A DNA stretch of 48,038 nt from the NCBI GenBank assembly GCA_015491935.1, contig WGGB01000140.1, positions 1 to 48,038 on the forward strand, read 5' to 3'. The first letter of the stretch is position 1. Every line of letters starts with the position of its first letter. Under the pieces are notes generated by a model, which worked only from the letters and a program-made list of their open reading frames with translations, was not told where the DNA came from and did no database searches. Below, piece by piece: positions 17,683-27,939 of the stretch. The stretch comes from Alteromonadaceae bacterium (GTDB lineage: Bacteria; Pseudomonadota; Gammaproteobacteria; Enterobacterales; Alteromonadaceae). A program made the position numbers and the translations under genes.

Positions 17683-18201
17683 TTAGAAATCAATTCGCTC
17701 AATAATTTTGTTAGCAACAATTTTAGCACTTTGATCGTCAGTAGGAACTATCACGTCAGCAATTTCTTCATATAACGGATTACGTTCAAGTGCTAATCGT
17801 TCTAATACTTTACGTGGTTCTTCAGATGTTTGTAATAACGGACGGCGGCGATCTCTTTGTGTTCTAGCTACTTGTTTATCAATGGTTGTTTCTAAATAGA
17901 CAACAATACCACGTGCCGATAAACGGTTACGGATTTGTGGGCTAACAACAGATCCTCCACCAGTAGCTAAGACTATGCCTTGTCTTTCAGACAAATCATC
18001 TATTACAGTTTCTTCGCGTTTACGAAAACCTTCTTCACCTTCTAAATCAAATACCCAAGCGATATCTGCACCAGTTCGGCGTTCAATTTCTTGATCAGAA
18101 TCGTAAAAATCAAGATGAAGTTTTTCCGCTAACTCTCTACCAATAGTGCTTTTGCCAGCACCCATTGGGCCAATAAGGAAAATGTTACGTTTTTCTGCCA
18201 T
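17683..18201 (-). CDS. aroK: Shikimate kinase I
   Basis: A 172-residue P-loop kinase that phosphorylates shikimate at the 3-hydroxyl. Walker A is GPMGAGKST (11-19). The shikimate-binding D34-x-D36 ([11 protein letters not shown]), the GEEGFRKRE block and the GGGSV loop (about 80-84) are in place, and the lid [11 protein letters not shown] is present. Length equals E. coli AroK (173). It is the upstream member of aroK-aroB-damX. The 164-bp gap to pilQ contains a C-run and a strong inverted repeat. Confidence 0.97.
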   Translation of the reverse strand: MAEKRNIFLIGPMGAGKSTIGRELAEKLHLDFYDSDQEIERRTGADIAWVFDLEGEEGFRKREETVIDDLSERQGIVLATGGGSVVSPQIRNRLSARGIVVYLETTIDKQVARTQRDRRRPLLQTSEEPRKVLERLALERNPLYEEIADVIVPTDDQSAKIVANKIIERIDF

Positions 18202-18299
18202 GAGACTTACTTAATACTCGTAAAATAATTGCGTTAATAGGTAAGAGGTCACCCCCCGAAAATTTTAAGGGCGTAATTATCGCAATTGTTTGCTATAGA

Positions 18300-18339
18300 T
18301 TGCAAGTAAGTTAGCGTAAAAGAACTCACTTACTTGCAA
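18300..18339. other. Perfect 12-bp inverted repeat between pilQ and aroK
   Basis: TTGCAAGTAAGT (18300-18311) and ACTTACTTGCAA (18328-18339) with a 16-nt loop, 26 bp after the pilQ stop. No T-run follows on either strand, so it is either an imperfect terminator for pilQ or a mRNA-stabilising/processing hairpin between pilQ and aroK. Confidence 0.6.
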
Positions 18340-18365
18340 TTAGTTTATAAAGGGCAATGATTTTA

Positions 18366-20408
18366 TTAAAAATGTTCGGTAACAATTCTGGGGGTAACAA
18401 ATATAAGCAGTTCTTTTTTCTCATTAAAGTTATTTTTATTTCTAAATAACCAACCAAAATAAGGAACATCACCAAGCACAGGAACTTTAGAAACTGTTTT
18501 GATTACCGATTGTTGATAAATACCACCTAATACAATAGTTTCGCCATTATTAACTAAAACTTGTGTACCAATACGTTGAGTATCAATTGCTGGTGCTTGC
18601 CCATTGGTGACTTCAGAAACAGTATCTTGTGTTACCACTAAATCTAAAATAATGCGATCATCTGGAGTAATATGGGGTGTTACCGTTAAGCTTAATACAG
18701 CTTTTTTAAATTGTACTGCAGTTGCACCACTTGAGGCAGCTTGTTGATAAGGAATTTCAACACCTTGTTCAATATAAGCTTCTTGTTGATTAGCCGTGGT
18801 AATACGAGGGCTCGCAATAATTTCGCCTTTATTTTCTTTTTCAAGGGCACTTAATTCAAGATCTAATATAGTACCATTAGCTAAACGTGCTACCTGAAAA
18901 GCAATACTGGCAGCACCGCTTGCTGCAGGTAAGTTAACATTCATTCGGTCACCTAACGACGGAACTGAACCTTGACTGGCACTACTCGCACCATTTAAAT
19001 TACCTGACGTGGCGTAATCACCATTAGTATCGGTAACTCCCCAACGAATACCTAATTGTTCATTAACATTGTCTTTAACCGTAACCATACGCGCTTCAAT
19101 AACAACTTGGCGTACAGCAATATCCAACACCTTAACCATGCGTTTAATATCTTTAATACTTTTTGCTGTATCACGAATTAATAAAATATTAGTACGCTCA
19201 TCAACAGTAACACTACCACGAGGTGATAAAATACTAGTACCTTCATTTTTAATCAAATTAGCAATATCTGCCGCTTTTGCATAATTAATTTGTATATACT
19301 CAGAATACAACGGAGCTAATTCTGCCACTTGCTGCTTAGCTTTAAGATCTTTGGCCTCTCGAGCGGCTAATTCATCGGTTGGAGCAACTAATAATACATT
19401 GCCATCCATGCGTTTATCTAAACCTTTAACTTTTAAAATAATATCAAGTGCTTGATCCCAAGGAACACCATCCAAGCGTAAAGTCACATTGCCTGTAACC
19501 GTATCGCTAGTTACTAAGTTAAAGCCATTATAATCAGCAATAATTTGTAAAACGGTACGTACTGGAATATCTTGAAAATTTAATGAAATGGCTTTACCAG
19601 CAAATTCGTCTTCATCACCTAAATAACTCGGTTTTTTCTCTTTCTTTTTCACTACCAATGAAAAGACATTATTATTTTGATTGCTTTTAAAAGTAAAACC
19701 GCCATCGACATCAATAACCAAACGTGCATTTTTACCTTCTTTAAACGTTTCAATGTCTTTTACAATCGTTCCAAAATCAGCAACATCAAGTTTATATAAT
19801 AAGTCATCATTTATTTTTGTATTATGAAATTCAACATATATTTTACCTAATTTATCACTTACATCGACAGCGACCATGCTGTCATCAAGATAAACAAAAA
19901 TTTGACCTTCATTTTTATTGCCACGACGAAAATCAATTGAAGTAATATTATTCATAAAACTTTCACTGCTTGCTGTTGCCTTTGCAACCTCTGCAGTTTC
20001 ATCACCATGAATAATAAGAGAGAAGTGATTATCTAATTGTTTAACATCAAAAGTAGATAACTTTTCCAAATTAATAATAGCAACAACGTTACCCGCTTGT
20101 TTTTGTACCTTAATATTTTTAACACCCGCATGCTGAATATCAATAGTAGATAAGTTTGGATCAAATTTATCTGCAGCAAAGGTTATTTTAATACGCGCTG
20201 GATTAGCAGAAGTACTTATAATAGGCTGGGATTTAATAGATTCTGACAAAGTAAATGCCAATTCAATAGCACTATCTTGTATTGTATTATATTTGACCAT
20301 GGTTAAACTCGCTGCATTTGTCAACGATGAAACCAACAATACCCCGACAAAAACCATTAACTTAATTGACGATGTTTTTAAATTTTTCATATTATTTATT
20401 AGCAACAT
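18366..20408 (-). CDS. pilQ: Type IV pilus secretin PilQ
   Basis: A 680-residue outer-membrane secretin through which the pilus exits. It has a signal peptide (KLMVFVGVLLVSSLTNA, cleaved near residue 32), and AMIN-like beta domains in the first 260 residues. An STN/N0 domain follows (ISLNFQDIPVRTVLQIIADYNGFN), then N1 (YSEYIQINYAKAADIANLI), and the secretin core with VEIPYQQA and VPVLGDVPYFGWLFR near the end. I keep the first ATG, which overlaps the pilP stop (TAATG) and has AAGGA 4 nt upstream, over the ATG six codons later. It is the last gene of pilMNOPQ. Confidence 0.97.
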   Translation of the reverse strand: MLLINNMKNLKTSSIKLMVFVGVLLVSSLTNAASLTMVKYNTIQDSAIELAFTLSESIKSQPIISTSANPARIKITFAADKFDPNLSTIDIQHAGVKNIKVQKQAGNVVAIINLEKLSTFDVKQLDNHFSLIIHGDETAEVAKATASSESFMNNITSIDFRRGNKNEGQIFVYLDDSMVAVDVSDKLGKIYVEFHNTKINDDLLYKLDVADFGTIVKDIETFKEGKNARLVIDVDGGFTFKSNQNNNVFSLVVKKKEKKPSYLGDEDEFAGKAISLNFQDIPVRTVLQIIADYNGFNLVTSDTVTGNVTLRLDGVPWDQALDIILKVKGLDKRMDGNVLLVAPTDELAAREAKDLKAKQQVAELAPLYSEYIQINYAKAADIANLIKNEGTSILSPRGSVTVDERTNILLIRDTAKSIKDIKRMVKVLDIAVRQVVIEARMVTVKDNVNEQLGIRWGVTDTNGDYATSGNLNGASSASQGSVPSLGDRMNVNLPAASGAASIAFQVARLANGTILDLELSALEKENKGEIIASPRITTANQQEAYIEQGVEIPYQQAASSGATAVQFKKAVLSLTVTPHITPDDRIILDLVVTQDTVSEVTNGQAPAIDTQRIGTQVLVNNGETIVLGGIYQQSVIKTVSKVPVLGDVPYFGWLFRNKNNFNEKKELLIFVTPRIVTEHF

Positions 20409-20956
20409 TACTTCCTTTGCCCCTCTGCACTTGACTCAGTCATTACTATGGTGGCTTCGCGTTCTACCCAACAGCCAGCGCCATCTGGAATTAATTCAAC
20501 CACTTTTATATTGTTATCATTTACTTCAGTTATATGACCATTAAATAAACCTAAATAATTACCGACTGATACTCGATGTAAAGTTTTATCTGATGCTTCA
20601 ACTAACGCCCAAACAATACCTAATTCGCCTAATGTACCTCGCATAGTTAAATCGCCTAAAGAATATTTTTCTAATGGCTGCTTTCTACGACGAGGATTAG
20701 GACTTAAACAACCTGACATTTGTTGTATTTTTTCTTGTATTGCTTCTGGTTTAGGAGCAACAAAAGGACTACGTAATGCACTAGCTGAATAATCAAAATG
20801 CGTAAATTTTGAAATTTCTGGCATAGGCTTTATATAGTGTGTTGTATTTTTATGTACTTTATTAATGAAAGCTTTTAAATCGTTGTTATCATCAAAGCAA
20901 CCAGTTAGTAGTACCGGGGAAATTACAACAATAAAAACTAAGGCTAGTTTTTTCAT
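20408..20956 (-). CDS. pilP: Type IV pilus lipoprotein PilP
   Basis: A 182-residue inner-membrane lipoprotein linking the PilNO alignment complex to the PilQ secretin. The lipobox is LTGC (C20), so the mature protein starts CFDDNNDL. The conserved C-terminal domain has YSLGDLTMRGTLG and WALVEASDKTLHRVSVGNYLG, then the INDG-like WVEREATIVM segment. It overlaps pilO by 4 bp (ATGA) and pilQ by 1 bp, so translation is tightly coupled. Confidence 0.96.
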   Translation of the reverse strand: MKKLALVFIVVISPVLLTGCFDDNNDLKAFINKVHKNTTHYIKPMPEISKFTHFDYSASALRSPFVAPKPEAIQEKIQQMSGCLSPNPRRRKQPLEKYSLGDLTMRGTLGELGIVWALVEASDKTLHRVSVGNYLGLFNGHITEVNDNNIKVVELIPDGAGCWVEREATIVMTESSAEGQRK

Positions 20957-21576
20957 TTAGCGGGTCCCTCCTGATAACGATAGGTTTGTGCTTGTAACTT
21001 CATCGTTAATTGATCTTTGTTACTTACTCTTACTTGAGGACTTTTACTCGCTTCAGTATTTTCTATAGTAAAATCCCCCACCGTCACTATACGTGGTAAT
21101 CCTGCAATTTTACTCACAAAGCTACCAAAATCATGGTAAGTACCAATAACTTCCATATTTATGGGGAGTTCAATATATATTTCTTGATTAATTTCAGGTT
21201 GCCAATTGATATTTACAAAATTTAAATCGCTTGTTGTACCAACAAAGGTTATATCATCAAGCAAGCCTGGCGTTTCATGGCTTTCAGGTAAACTTTTTAA
21301 TTGTGTGGCAAAAAGCGCTTCAGCTTCAACCATCTGTTGTTTAAATAATTCTAAATTAGCCGCAATATGGTATTTACTTTTATATTCTTGTTTCAATGAA
21401 ACTTCACGGTCATTTGCCGTTGTTAATTGCTCCATTTTATCACTAATATAAAACACATACCCTAAACTAAGTACGACTATAACTAAAAATACTGATAATA
21501 ATATTTTTGCTGCAGTAGGCCACTGACCTATATTATCTAATTCTAAATCATCAAATTGTGAAAAATCAAAATCCAT
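20953..21576 (-). CDS. pilO: Type IV pilus inner-membrane protein PilO
   Basis: A 207-residue bitopic protein that pairs with PilN in the inner-membrane alignment subcomplex. One membrane helix lies at about 24-45 (ILLSVFLVIVVLSLGYVFYI), then a short coiled coil (residues 50-95) and a periplasmic ferredoxin-like domain with MEVIGTYHDFGSFVSKIAGLPRIVTVGDF, the family's most conserved stretch. It overlaps pilP (4 bp) and pilN (1 bp). Confidence 0.96.
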   Translation of the reverse strand: MDFDFSQFDDLELDNIGQWPTAAKILLSVFLVIVVLSLGYVFYISDKMEQLTTANDREVSLKQEYKSKYHIAANLELFKQQMVEAEALFATQLKSLPESHETPGLLDDITFVGTTSDLNFVNINWQPEINQEIYIELPINMEVIGTYHDFGSFVSKIAGLPRIVTVGDFTIENTEASKSPQVRVSNKDQLTMKLQAQTYRYQEGPAK

Positions 21577-22157
21577 TATTTACCACCTTTAGCTGATTTA
21601 TTATCTTGCTTATTAATCTGGCTTTTAATATGAATTTTCATCTTAAAATCACTTAATAATTTACTACGAGCATCATTAGTTTCTATTGATTCTAAAATGG
21701 CATTATCAAACAAACTTGAGCGTTCTACGCCTCGAATCATATTAGCTAAGTGATTATTCGATTCACTTTTCCCTAATATTTGAATATTATCACCTTTTTT
21801 ATCAAGCTTAACCAAATAAACCCCTGCAGGAACTATTTTAGCAATTTCATCTAATACTTGCGTTGCTACATTGCGGCTACGTTGTAGCTGCTCAATAACA
21901 TTAATACGTTCTTGTAATGATTTCTTCTTAGACTTTAATGTTTTAATTTCAGCAATACGAACGTCAACTTTAGCAATTTCATTAGATAAATATTGATTTC
22001 GGACACTTTGACCATCAATTCTTGCTTGATAGTACTGACCAATAACAACAATAATAAGTAATGAAAAGGTAGCTAACCCACCTAAAATAATGAAAAAATC
22101 ACGTTGCCTGGCTTTTTCAGCTTCTTCCCGCCATGGAAGTAAATTTATATATGCCAT
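21576..22157 (-). CDS. pilN: Type IV pilus inner-membrane protein PilN
   Basis: A 193-residue protein. The N-terminal INLLPWREEAEK motif (about 4-15) is the cytoplasmic tail that docks into PilM. It is followed by one membrane helix (about 23-42), a coiled coil (55-95) and a periplasmic domain (VPAGVYLVKLDKKGDNIQILGKSESNNHLANMIR). Its start lies inside the pilM 3' end (13-bp overlap), consistent with coupled production of the PilM-PilN pair. Confidence 0.96.
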   Translation of the reverse strand: MAYINLLPWREEAEKARQRDFFIILGGLATFSLLIIVVIGQYYQARIDGQSVRNQYLSNEIAKVDVRIAEIKTLKSKKKSLQERINVIEQLQRSRNVATQVLDEIAKIVPAGVYLVKLDKKGDNIQILGKSESNNHLANMIRGVERSSLFDNAILESIETNDARSKLLSDFKMKIHIKSQINKQDNKSAKGGK

Positions 22158-23224
22158 GGAGAAAAGCTCCTTAATGCTAAACCTGTTGCCACCATAAACT
22201 GTGGCGCATTTTCAGCCAACATTTCTTGATCAATACTTTCATCCATGATCATATTAGTAAAAGGATTAGCTATAATAGTATTAATACCCAACTCATCCGA
22301 AAGCAACTGTTCAAGCCCTTCAACCAAAGCTGTACCACCTGAAATAACTAAATAGTCAATTTTTTCACGACCACTTGAAGTCAGAAACATTTGAATAGCA
22401 CGACGAATTTGTTGCACTAATACCGTATGAAAGGGTGCTAATACTTCAAACATATAATTAGGAGGTAAACCGTCATTAACTTTAGCTTGCTCAGCCGTGT
22501 CAAAGGTCATGTTATAATATGAAACAATAGACTTAGTGTATTGTTCACTACCAAATAATTGATCTCGACTATATATTTCCTTGCCATTTTCAGTTGCTGA
22601 AAATAAAGTCATCATTGCACCTATATCAACAGTCGCAACCAATTGATCCGCAGCATCTTCAGGTAATGAAGATATAGTTAACTCCTGTGTTCGGCTTAAC
22701 GCATAGGTTTCAACATCAATAACCTTAGCAACAAAACCACCTTCTTCAAGTGCGGTCACTCGCGCTTCAATTGACTCTGTTCGTGCGGCACTAAGTAAAA
22801 CATTCACTTTAGAAGGATCTGACTCATTAACGTCAAGCGTTTCAAAATCTAAACTCACTTCATCGAGTGAATAAGGAATTAAGCTGTCTGCTTCAATTTC
22901 AATTTGGTTCGCTAACTCATCTTCGCTTAAACTGGCATCCATATAAATAACTTTGGTAATGACCGTTTGCCCTGAAACAGCTGCCGCAGCATCTTTTATT
23001 GATGCCGCTATTTTTTTTCTTATTTTAGCAATAACATTACCAACGGCTTCAATATCTTGAATTTCGCGATCAATAATCGCGCCACGAGGCATCGGCTCTA
23101 TAGCCACAGCATCAAGCTTATAATTTTCACCATCCCGGCTAAGCAATACTGCCTTCACAGAATGTGAACCAATATCAATCCCGACCATCATCGAGGTTTT
23201 CTTTTTCCATAAACTGGTTAACAT
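22145..23224 (-). CDS. pilM: Type IV pilus assembly ATPase-like protein PilM
   Basis: A 359-residue cytoplasmic actin-like protein (FtsA/MreB fold) that binds the PilN tail. Nucleotide-site strands are visible: GIDIGSHSVKAVLLSR near residues 15-30, VATVDIGAMMTLFSA in the middle and VISGGTALVEGLEQLL near residue 300. It is the first gene of pilMNOPQ and divergent from mrcA. The 142-bp gap between them should contain both promoters, the same layout as in Pseudomonas and other gammaproteobacteria. Confidence 0.97.
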   Translation of the reverse strand: MLTSLWKKKTSMMVGIDIGSHSVKAVLLSRDGENYKLDAVAIEPMPRGAIIDREIQDIEAVGNVIAKIRKKIAASIKDAAAAVSGQTVITKVIYMDASLSEDELANQIEIEADSLIPYSLDEVSLDFETLDVNESDPSKVNVLLSAARTESIEARVTALEEGGFVAKVIDVETYALSRTQELTISSLPEDAADQLVATVDIGAMMTLFSATENGKEIYSRDQLFGSEQYTKSIVSYYNMTFDTAEQAKVNDGLPPNYMFEVLAPFHTVLVQQIRRAIQMFLTSSGREKIDYLVISGGTALVEGLEQLLSDELGINTIIANPFTNMIMDESIDQEMLAENAPQFMVATGLALRSFSPWHI

Positions 23225-23366
23225 AAGACCCTACAAAAAACAGTTTTTTCTAATTATTTTAGACATAATAACCATAGAAATACATTTATTACATTGTTTT
23301 ACACGATATACTTGTATTATTAAACACTTTTTTAGCAAAAATATCACATATTTTATTGGAACATTC

Positions 23367-25958
23367 GTGAAAAAATTTATAAAACTCACTTTTGCCTTAT
23401 TTTTTTTAGCACTTTTAAGCTTAATTATTATTTATATTAGCATTAAAAATGATTTACCGAGTGTCGAGTCATTAAAAAACATAAAGTGGCAAACACCTAT
23501 GCAAGTTTTTAGTGCTGATGGTAAATTAATATCACAATTTGGTGAAAAGAAACGTATTCCGTTAAAATTAGATCAAATGCCAAAATTATTAATTCAAGCG
23601 ATATTAGCAACTGAAGATAATCGTTTTTATCAACATTTTGGTCTAGATCCTATTGGTTTTGCTCGTGCTGTATTAGGAAAATTAACAGGGCAAAATAAAG
23701 GTGGTGCCAGTACGATTACCATGCAGGTTGCCCGTAACTTCTTTTTAACACGAGAAGTCACGGCGATACGTAAAATAAAAGAAATATTTACCGCTTTTCA
23801 TATTGAACATCTTCTCAGTAAAGATGAAATATTAGAACTTTACATGAACAAAATTGAATTGGGGCATCGTGCCTTTGGCTTTGGTGCCGCGGCACAAGTG
23901 TATTATGGTAAAGATGTAAAAGAGTTAACATTAGCACAAATAGCGGTATTAGCTGGCCTGCCTAAAGCACCATCCACCATGAACCCTATTAGCCGACCAC
24001 AGCGTGCTAAAGCTCGTAGAGCTGTAGTATTAGGCCGAATGTTAGCCAGTGGCTATATTACTAAACAACAATTTGAGCAAGCCAACAATGCTCCTATCAC
24101 CGCATATCGACATGGTGCAGAAATTGAATTAGACGCACCATACATTGCTGAAATGGCACACAAAGAGGTGCTTTCTCGTTACTCAAAAGAGCAGGCATAC
24201 ACCAGTGGCTTTAAAGTTTACACTACCGTTACTGCAAAATTACAACGTGCTGCGCAGCAAGCGGTTATTAAAAATATTGAAGATTATGATCAACGCCATG
24301 GTTATCGCGGCATAATAAAAGCCTTACGCCAGCCAAATACAGCAGATCAAACCGTCGCTGAAATAGATACCGCAATTGAACCGCTAACGATTGATGAAAT
24401 AAAATCAGCACTACAACACACTAAAAGTTACCAAAACATACAAGCTGCGGTTGTTACAGCGGTTAATGACAAGCAAGCGACTATTGCGATAGATGTAATT
24501 GAACACAGTAATAACCAAGATGCCCAATTAATTGAAGTAACTATGAATTGGGAGGGGATGTCATGGGCGCGTGAATTTATTAATGATAATAAGCAAGGTA
24601 CTCCACCTAAAAAAGCAACAGATATATTACATTATGGCGATGTTATTTATGTACAAAAAGATAATAATCATTATCGCTTAAGTCAGCTTCCACAAGTAAG
24701 CTCTGCACTAATTGCTTTATCACCAGACAACGGTGCCATACTTGCTAGCGTTGGTGGTTTTAGCTTTAAACAAAGCCAATACAATCGTGCCACACAAGCT
24801 AAACGACAAGTTGGCTCTAACATAAAACCTTTTATCTATTCAGCTGCATTAGATAATGGCTTCACTTTAGCCTCAATTATTAATGATGCTCCAATTAATC
24901 AATGGGATAGAAGTACAGGTATGGTGTGGCGACCTAAAAATTCACCACCCACTTATGTCGGACCAATTAGAGTACGATTAGGGCTAGCACAATCAAAAAA
25001 TGTTATTTCTGTGCGATTACTACGTAGCGTTGGCTTAAATAAAGTAATTGACCATTTATCTTTATTTGGTTTTGCTCCTGATGAATTACCACACAATGAG
25101 TCACTCGCATTAGGGTCAGCCTCTTTAACTCCGTTAGAGGTGGCGACAGGCTTTGCAACTTTTGCCAATAGTGGTTTTTTAATTAAGCCTTATTTAATTG
25201 AGCGCATTGAAGATTCTTTAGGCAATATTGTTTATCAAGCCAATTCTGCCGTTGCTTGTGATGATTGCCAACAATTATCGGCAACGAAAAATGATACTAA
25301 TAATGATAAAAATGTACCTGAGACCGACACAACTCAATTATCACCACAAGCTGAACGTGCTATTAGCCCGCAGAATGCTTTTTTAATTACTCAGGCAATG
25401 AATTCCGTGATTTGGGGAAGTGATTGGTCATCTAAACATCCTTGGCAAGGCACTGGTTGGCGAGCTCGCGCATTAAAACGCCATGATATTGCAGGTAAAA
25501 CAGGTACAACTAATTCATCAAAAGATGCATGGTTTTCAGGATTTAGCCGTAGAATAGTTGCCAGTACATGGATTGGTTTTGATGATCACAGCCGAGAATT
25601 AGGCAAAGTCAGTAGAAATATTAATTTAGGCAAAAAACAAATGACCGGTACTGAAGCCGGCGCAAAATCAGCACAGCCAGCATGGATAACGTTTATGAAA
25701 ACAGCACTACAAGACTTGCCTGTAGAACCCTTTGTTCAGCCTGAAAACATTATTTCAGTACGCATAGATAAAGCAACAGGAAAACTCACCACAAAAACGG
25801 ATAAATCGAGTACTTTTGAATATTTCATAAAAGGCACAGAGCCTAAAGACTACGTTAGCCAAGACAATAGTGAAAATATTTTTAATATACCTGAAGACAC
25901 TAAAGATAAAGCAGCAAAAGAGGTAGAACAGCAAGCCCCTGTGGATGATATTTTTTAA
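23367..25958 (+). CDS. mrcA: Penicillin-binding protein 1A, bifunctional
   Basis: An 863-residue class A PBP that polymerises and cross-links peptidoglycan. It has a membrane anchor at 5-27. The glycosyltransferase domain carries catalytic E83 in TEDNRFYQHFG and GGASTITMQVARNFFL. An OB-like insert lies in the middle. The transpeptidase has nucleophile S484 in VGSNIKPF, the SKN motif in AQSKNVISV and K711-TGT in AGKTGTTNSSKDAWFSG. The start is GTG with GGAA 7 nt upstream. It is divergent from pilM, the usual gammaproteobacterial position. The C-terminal 40 residues are acidic and low-complexity. Confidence 0.97.
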   Translation: MKKFIKLTFALFFLALLSLIIIYISIKNDLPSVESLKNIKWQTPMQVFSADGKLISQFGEKKRIPLKLDQMPKLLIQAILATEDNRFYQHFGLDPIGFARAVLGKLTGQNKGGASTITMQVARNFFLTREVTAIRKIKEIFTAFHIEHLLSKDEILELYMNKIELGHRAFGFGAAAQVYYGKDVKELTLAQIAVLAGLPKAPSTMNPISRPQRAKARRAVVLGRMLASGYITKQQFEQANNAPITAYRHGAEIELDAPYIAEMAHKEVLSRYSKEQAYTSGFKVYTTVTAKLQRAAQQAVIKNIEDYDQRHGYRGIIKALRQPNTADQTVAEIDTAIEPLTIDEIKSALQHTKSYQNIQAAVVTAVNDKQATIAIDVIEHSNNQDAQLIEVTMNWEGMSWAREFINDNKQGTPPKKATDILHYGDVIYVQKDNNHYRLSQLPQVSSALIALSPDNGAILASVGGFSFKQSQYNRATQAKRQVGSNIKPFIYSAALDNGFTLASIINDAPINQWDRSTGMVWRPKNSPPTYVGPIRVRLGLAQSKNVISVRLLRSVGLNKVIDHLSLFGFAPDELPHNESLALGSASLTPLEVATGFATFANSGFLIKPYLIERIEDSLGNIVYQANSAVACDDCQQLSATKNDTNNDKNVPETDTTQLSPQAERAISPQNAFLITQAMNSVIWGSDWSSKHPWQGTGWRARALKRHDIAGKTGTTNSSKDAWFSGFSRRIVASTWIGFDDHSRELGKVSRNINLGKKQMTGTEAGAKSAQPAWITFMKTALQDLPVEPFVQPENIISVRIDKATGKLTTKTDKSSTFEYFIKGTEPKDYVSQDNSENIFNIPEDTKDKAAKEVEQQAPVDDIF

Positions 25959-25996
25959 AAAACGCTTTAGAAACTAAGAGCTGAATTCGCGAGAAT

Positions 25997-26032
25997 AAAA
26001 AGTCCATATTAAAATCATTAATATGGACTTTA
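25997..26032. terminator. Bidirectional terminator, mrcA / arginine operon
   Basis: A perfect 14-bp stem AAAGTCCATATTAA (25999-26012) / TTAATATGGACTTT (26018-26031) with a 5-nt loop. The minus strand continues with TTTATTC, giving a T-run for the arg operon; the plus side is weaker (TTTATC). It lies between convergent genes. Confidence 0.85.
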
Positions 26033-26043
26033 TCAATTAAGCA

Positions 26044-27918
26044 TTACAGTGCTTGAATATTGATTTCGAAGGGGTTTTTATTATTAAGTAAATAAGTTAA
26101 TGCGGTTTCATCACAGTTATCTTGCCGCGGGCATAAATCACAATCTTTCATCACTTTTTCAGGTAATTTTTCTTTTTCGCCGAGTTCAAAACCAAGGCGA
26201 ATAAAGAAATCTGGTTTACGGGTTAATACCAGTACTTTTGACAACGCCAAATCTTTTGCTCTTGCTAATAAGTGATCAACCAAAGATTTACCATACCCCT
26301 TACCCTGATAATTGATAGAAACACCTAACGAACGAATTTCAGCGAGCCCAGTGCTATAAATATAAAGCGCAGCACACGCACATACTTGGCCGTTAACTTC
26401 AATGACGGCAAAATCGCGTATTGATTTTATTAATTCGTCTTGCGAACGCGGTAAGTTTTCTTCTTTACCTGCCCAGTAATCCACTAATTTACTAATCGCG
26501 CGTAAGTCAGTTAGTTTAGCATCACGAACCGTATAACCTGCCGCCCCCAATTTATGTCGATATTGAGCAATAATATTGGCAACAGGTTCTTTGCCCGTAC
26601 CACCTAAAACATTGCGTTTATCTACTAGGTAATCAAGTTCTAGGATGGGATAAACATCATCTTCAATCAGTGGCGAAAACTGTTGTAATTCATCAAGACG
26701 TAAACTTTCAATCGGCTCTCCTTGGTTAATAGCATAAAGCACCACTTGTCCTGAAATATCATGAGCGGTTCTAAATGGCACTCCTTTTGAAACCAAGTAA
26801 TCGGCTAATTCGGTGGCATTAGCATAACCTTCGCGTGCGGCTTTTTGACAACGAGCGCTATTAATTTCAATCGAATTTATTACTTCGCCCGCCATGATCA
26901 AGCAACTATGCCATTGACCAACCGTTTCAAACAAACCTTCTTTGTCTTCTTGTAAATCTTTATTGTACGCCATCGGTAAACCTTTCATGGTCACCAATAA
27001 CGCGTGCAAGCTGCCATAGACACGGCCACATTTACCACGAATTAACTCTAACGCATCGGGATTTTTCTTTTGTGGCATTAACGACGAACCCGAGGTAACT
27101 TGATCGCCCAACGTTATAAAATTGGCCTCACCTGAATTAAAAAAGATTAAATCTTCACTAAAACGCGATAAATGCATCATTGAGGTTGAAGCGGCAAAAA
27201 GAATTTCTAGGACAAAATCTCTATCTGAAACAGCATCTAAACTGTTTACACAAGGACTATCAAAACCTAATGTATTCGCTAATGCATATCTGTCTATCGG
27301 ATAAGTTGTGCCCGCTAGTGCACCATTACCTAATGGCGATTGATTCATGCGCACGCGCGCATCTTGTAAACGGCTCATATCACGTTTAAGCATTTCAACA
27401 TACGCCATACACCAATGGGCAAAACGTATCGGTTGTGCGCGTTGTAAGTGCGTATAGCCTGGTAAAATGTGCTCTTGATTGTTTTCTGCCAGCGTTAATA
27501 GTTGCTGCTGACAGGTACTTAACGCGGCAATTAATATATCGACTTGTTCACGAGCCCATAAACGTAAATCAGTGGCAACTTGGTCATTACGACTGCGACC
27601 CGTATGTAATTTACGGGCAATATCACCCAGTTGTTCAGTTAATGCCGCTTCAACAAAGCTATGCACGTCTTCAGCATTCGATTCAAGAATATCTGAGTCA
27701 CCTAACTCTACTTTTTTAGCGAGTTCAAGCAGTGCGTGTTCCATTTGTTGTTGTTCATCAAGGGTTAATACTCCAGCTTTTTGAATGGCCTTTGACCAAC
27801 CAATAGAACCTTGAATATCTTGCTGTACTAACACATGATCAAAAGGTAATGAGTCATTAAAGGCTTTAAAAATATCACTACTACCGCCTTTAAATCTACC
27901 GCCCCAAAGTGCTGCCAT
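26044..27918 (-). CDS. argH(A): Argininosuccinate lyase fused to N-acetylglutamate synthase domain, ArgH(A)
   Basis: A 624-residue fusion. Residues 1-460 are argininosuccinate lyase, which splits argininosuccinate into arginine and fumarate: [17 protein letters not shown], and the fumarase-superfamily signature [11 protein letters not shown] near 282-292. Residues 462-624 form a GNAT acetyltransferase with the acetyl-CoA loop QGKGYG (538-543) and the ArgA-like [15 protein letters not shown], expected to acetylate glutamate at the first step. Such ArgH(A) fusions are known from Moritella and other marine gammaproteobacteria. One protein thus carries the first and last steps. AGGAG precedes the start; argG is 21 bp upstream. 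A cysteine cluster ([10 protein letters not shown]) lies near the end. Confidence 0.95.
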   Translation of the reverse strand: MAALWGGRFKGGSSDIFKAFNDSLPFDHVLVQQDIQGSIGWSKAIQKAGVLTLDEQQQMEHALLELAKKVELGDSDILESNAEDVHSFVEAALTEQLGDIARKLHTGRSRNDQVATDLRLWAREQVDILIAALSTCQQQLLTLAENNQEHILPGYTHLQRAQPIRFAHWCMAYVEMLKRDMSRLQDARVRMNQSPLGNGALAGTTYPIDRYALANTLGFDSPCVNSLDAVSDRDFVLEILFAASTSMMHLSRFSEDLIFFNSGEANFITLGDQVTSGSSLMPQKKNPDALELIRGKCGRVYGSLHALLVTMKGLPMAYNKDLQEDKEGLFETVGQWHSCLIMAGEVINSIEINSARCQKAAREGYANATELADYLVSKGVPFRTAHDISGQVVLYAINQGEPIESLRLDELQQFSPLIEDDVYPILELDYLVDKRNVLGGTGKEPVANIIAQYRHKLGAAGYTVRDAKLTDLRAISKLVDYWAGKEENLPRSQDELIKSIRDFAVIEVNGQVCACAALYIYSTGLAEIRSLGVSINYQGKGYGKSLVDHLLARAKDLALSKVLVLTRKPDFFIRLGFELGEKEKLPEKVMKDCDLCPRQDNCDETALTYLLNNKNPFEINIQAL

Positions 27919-27939
27919 AATTATTCTCCTACTACCTTG

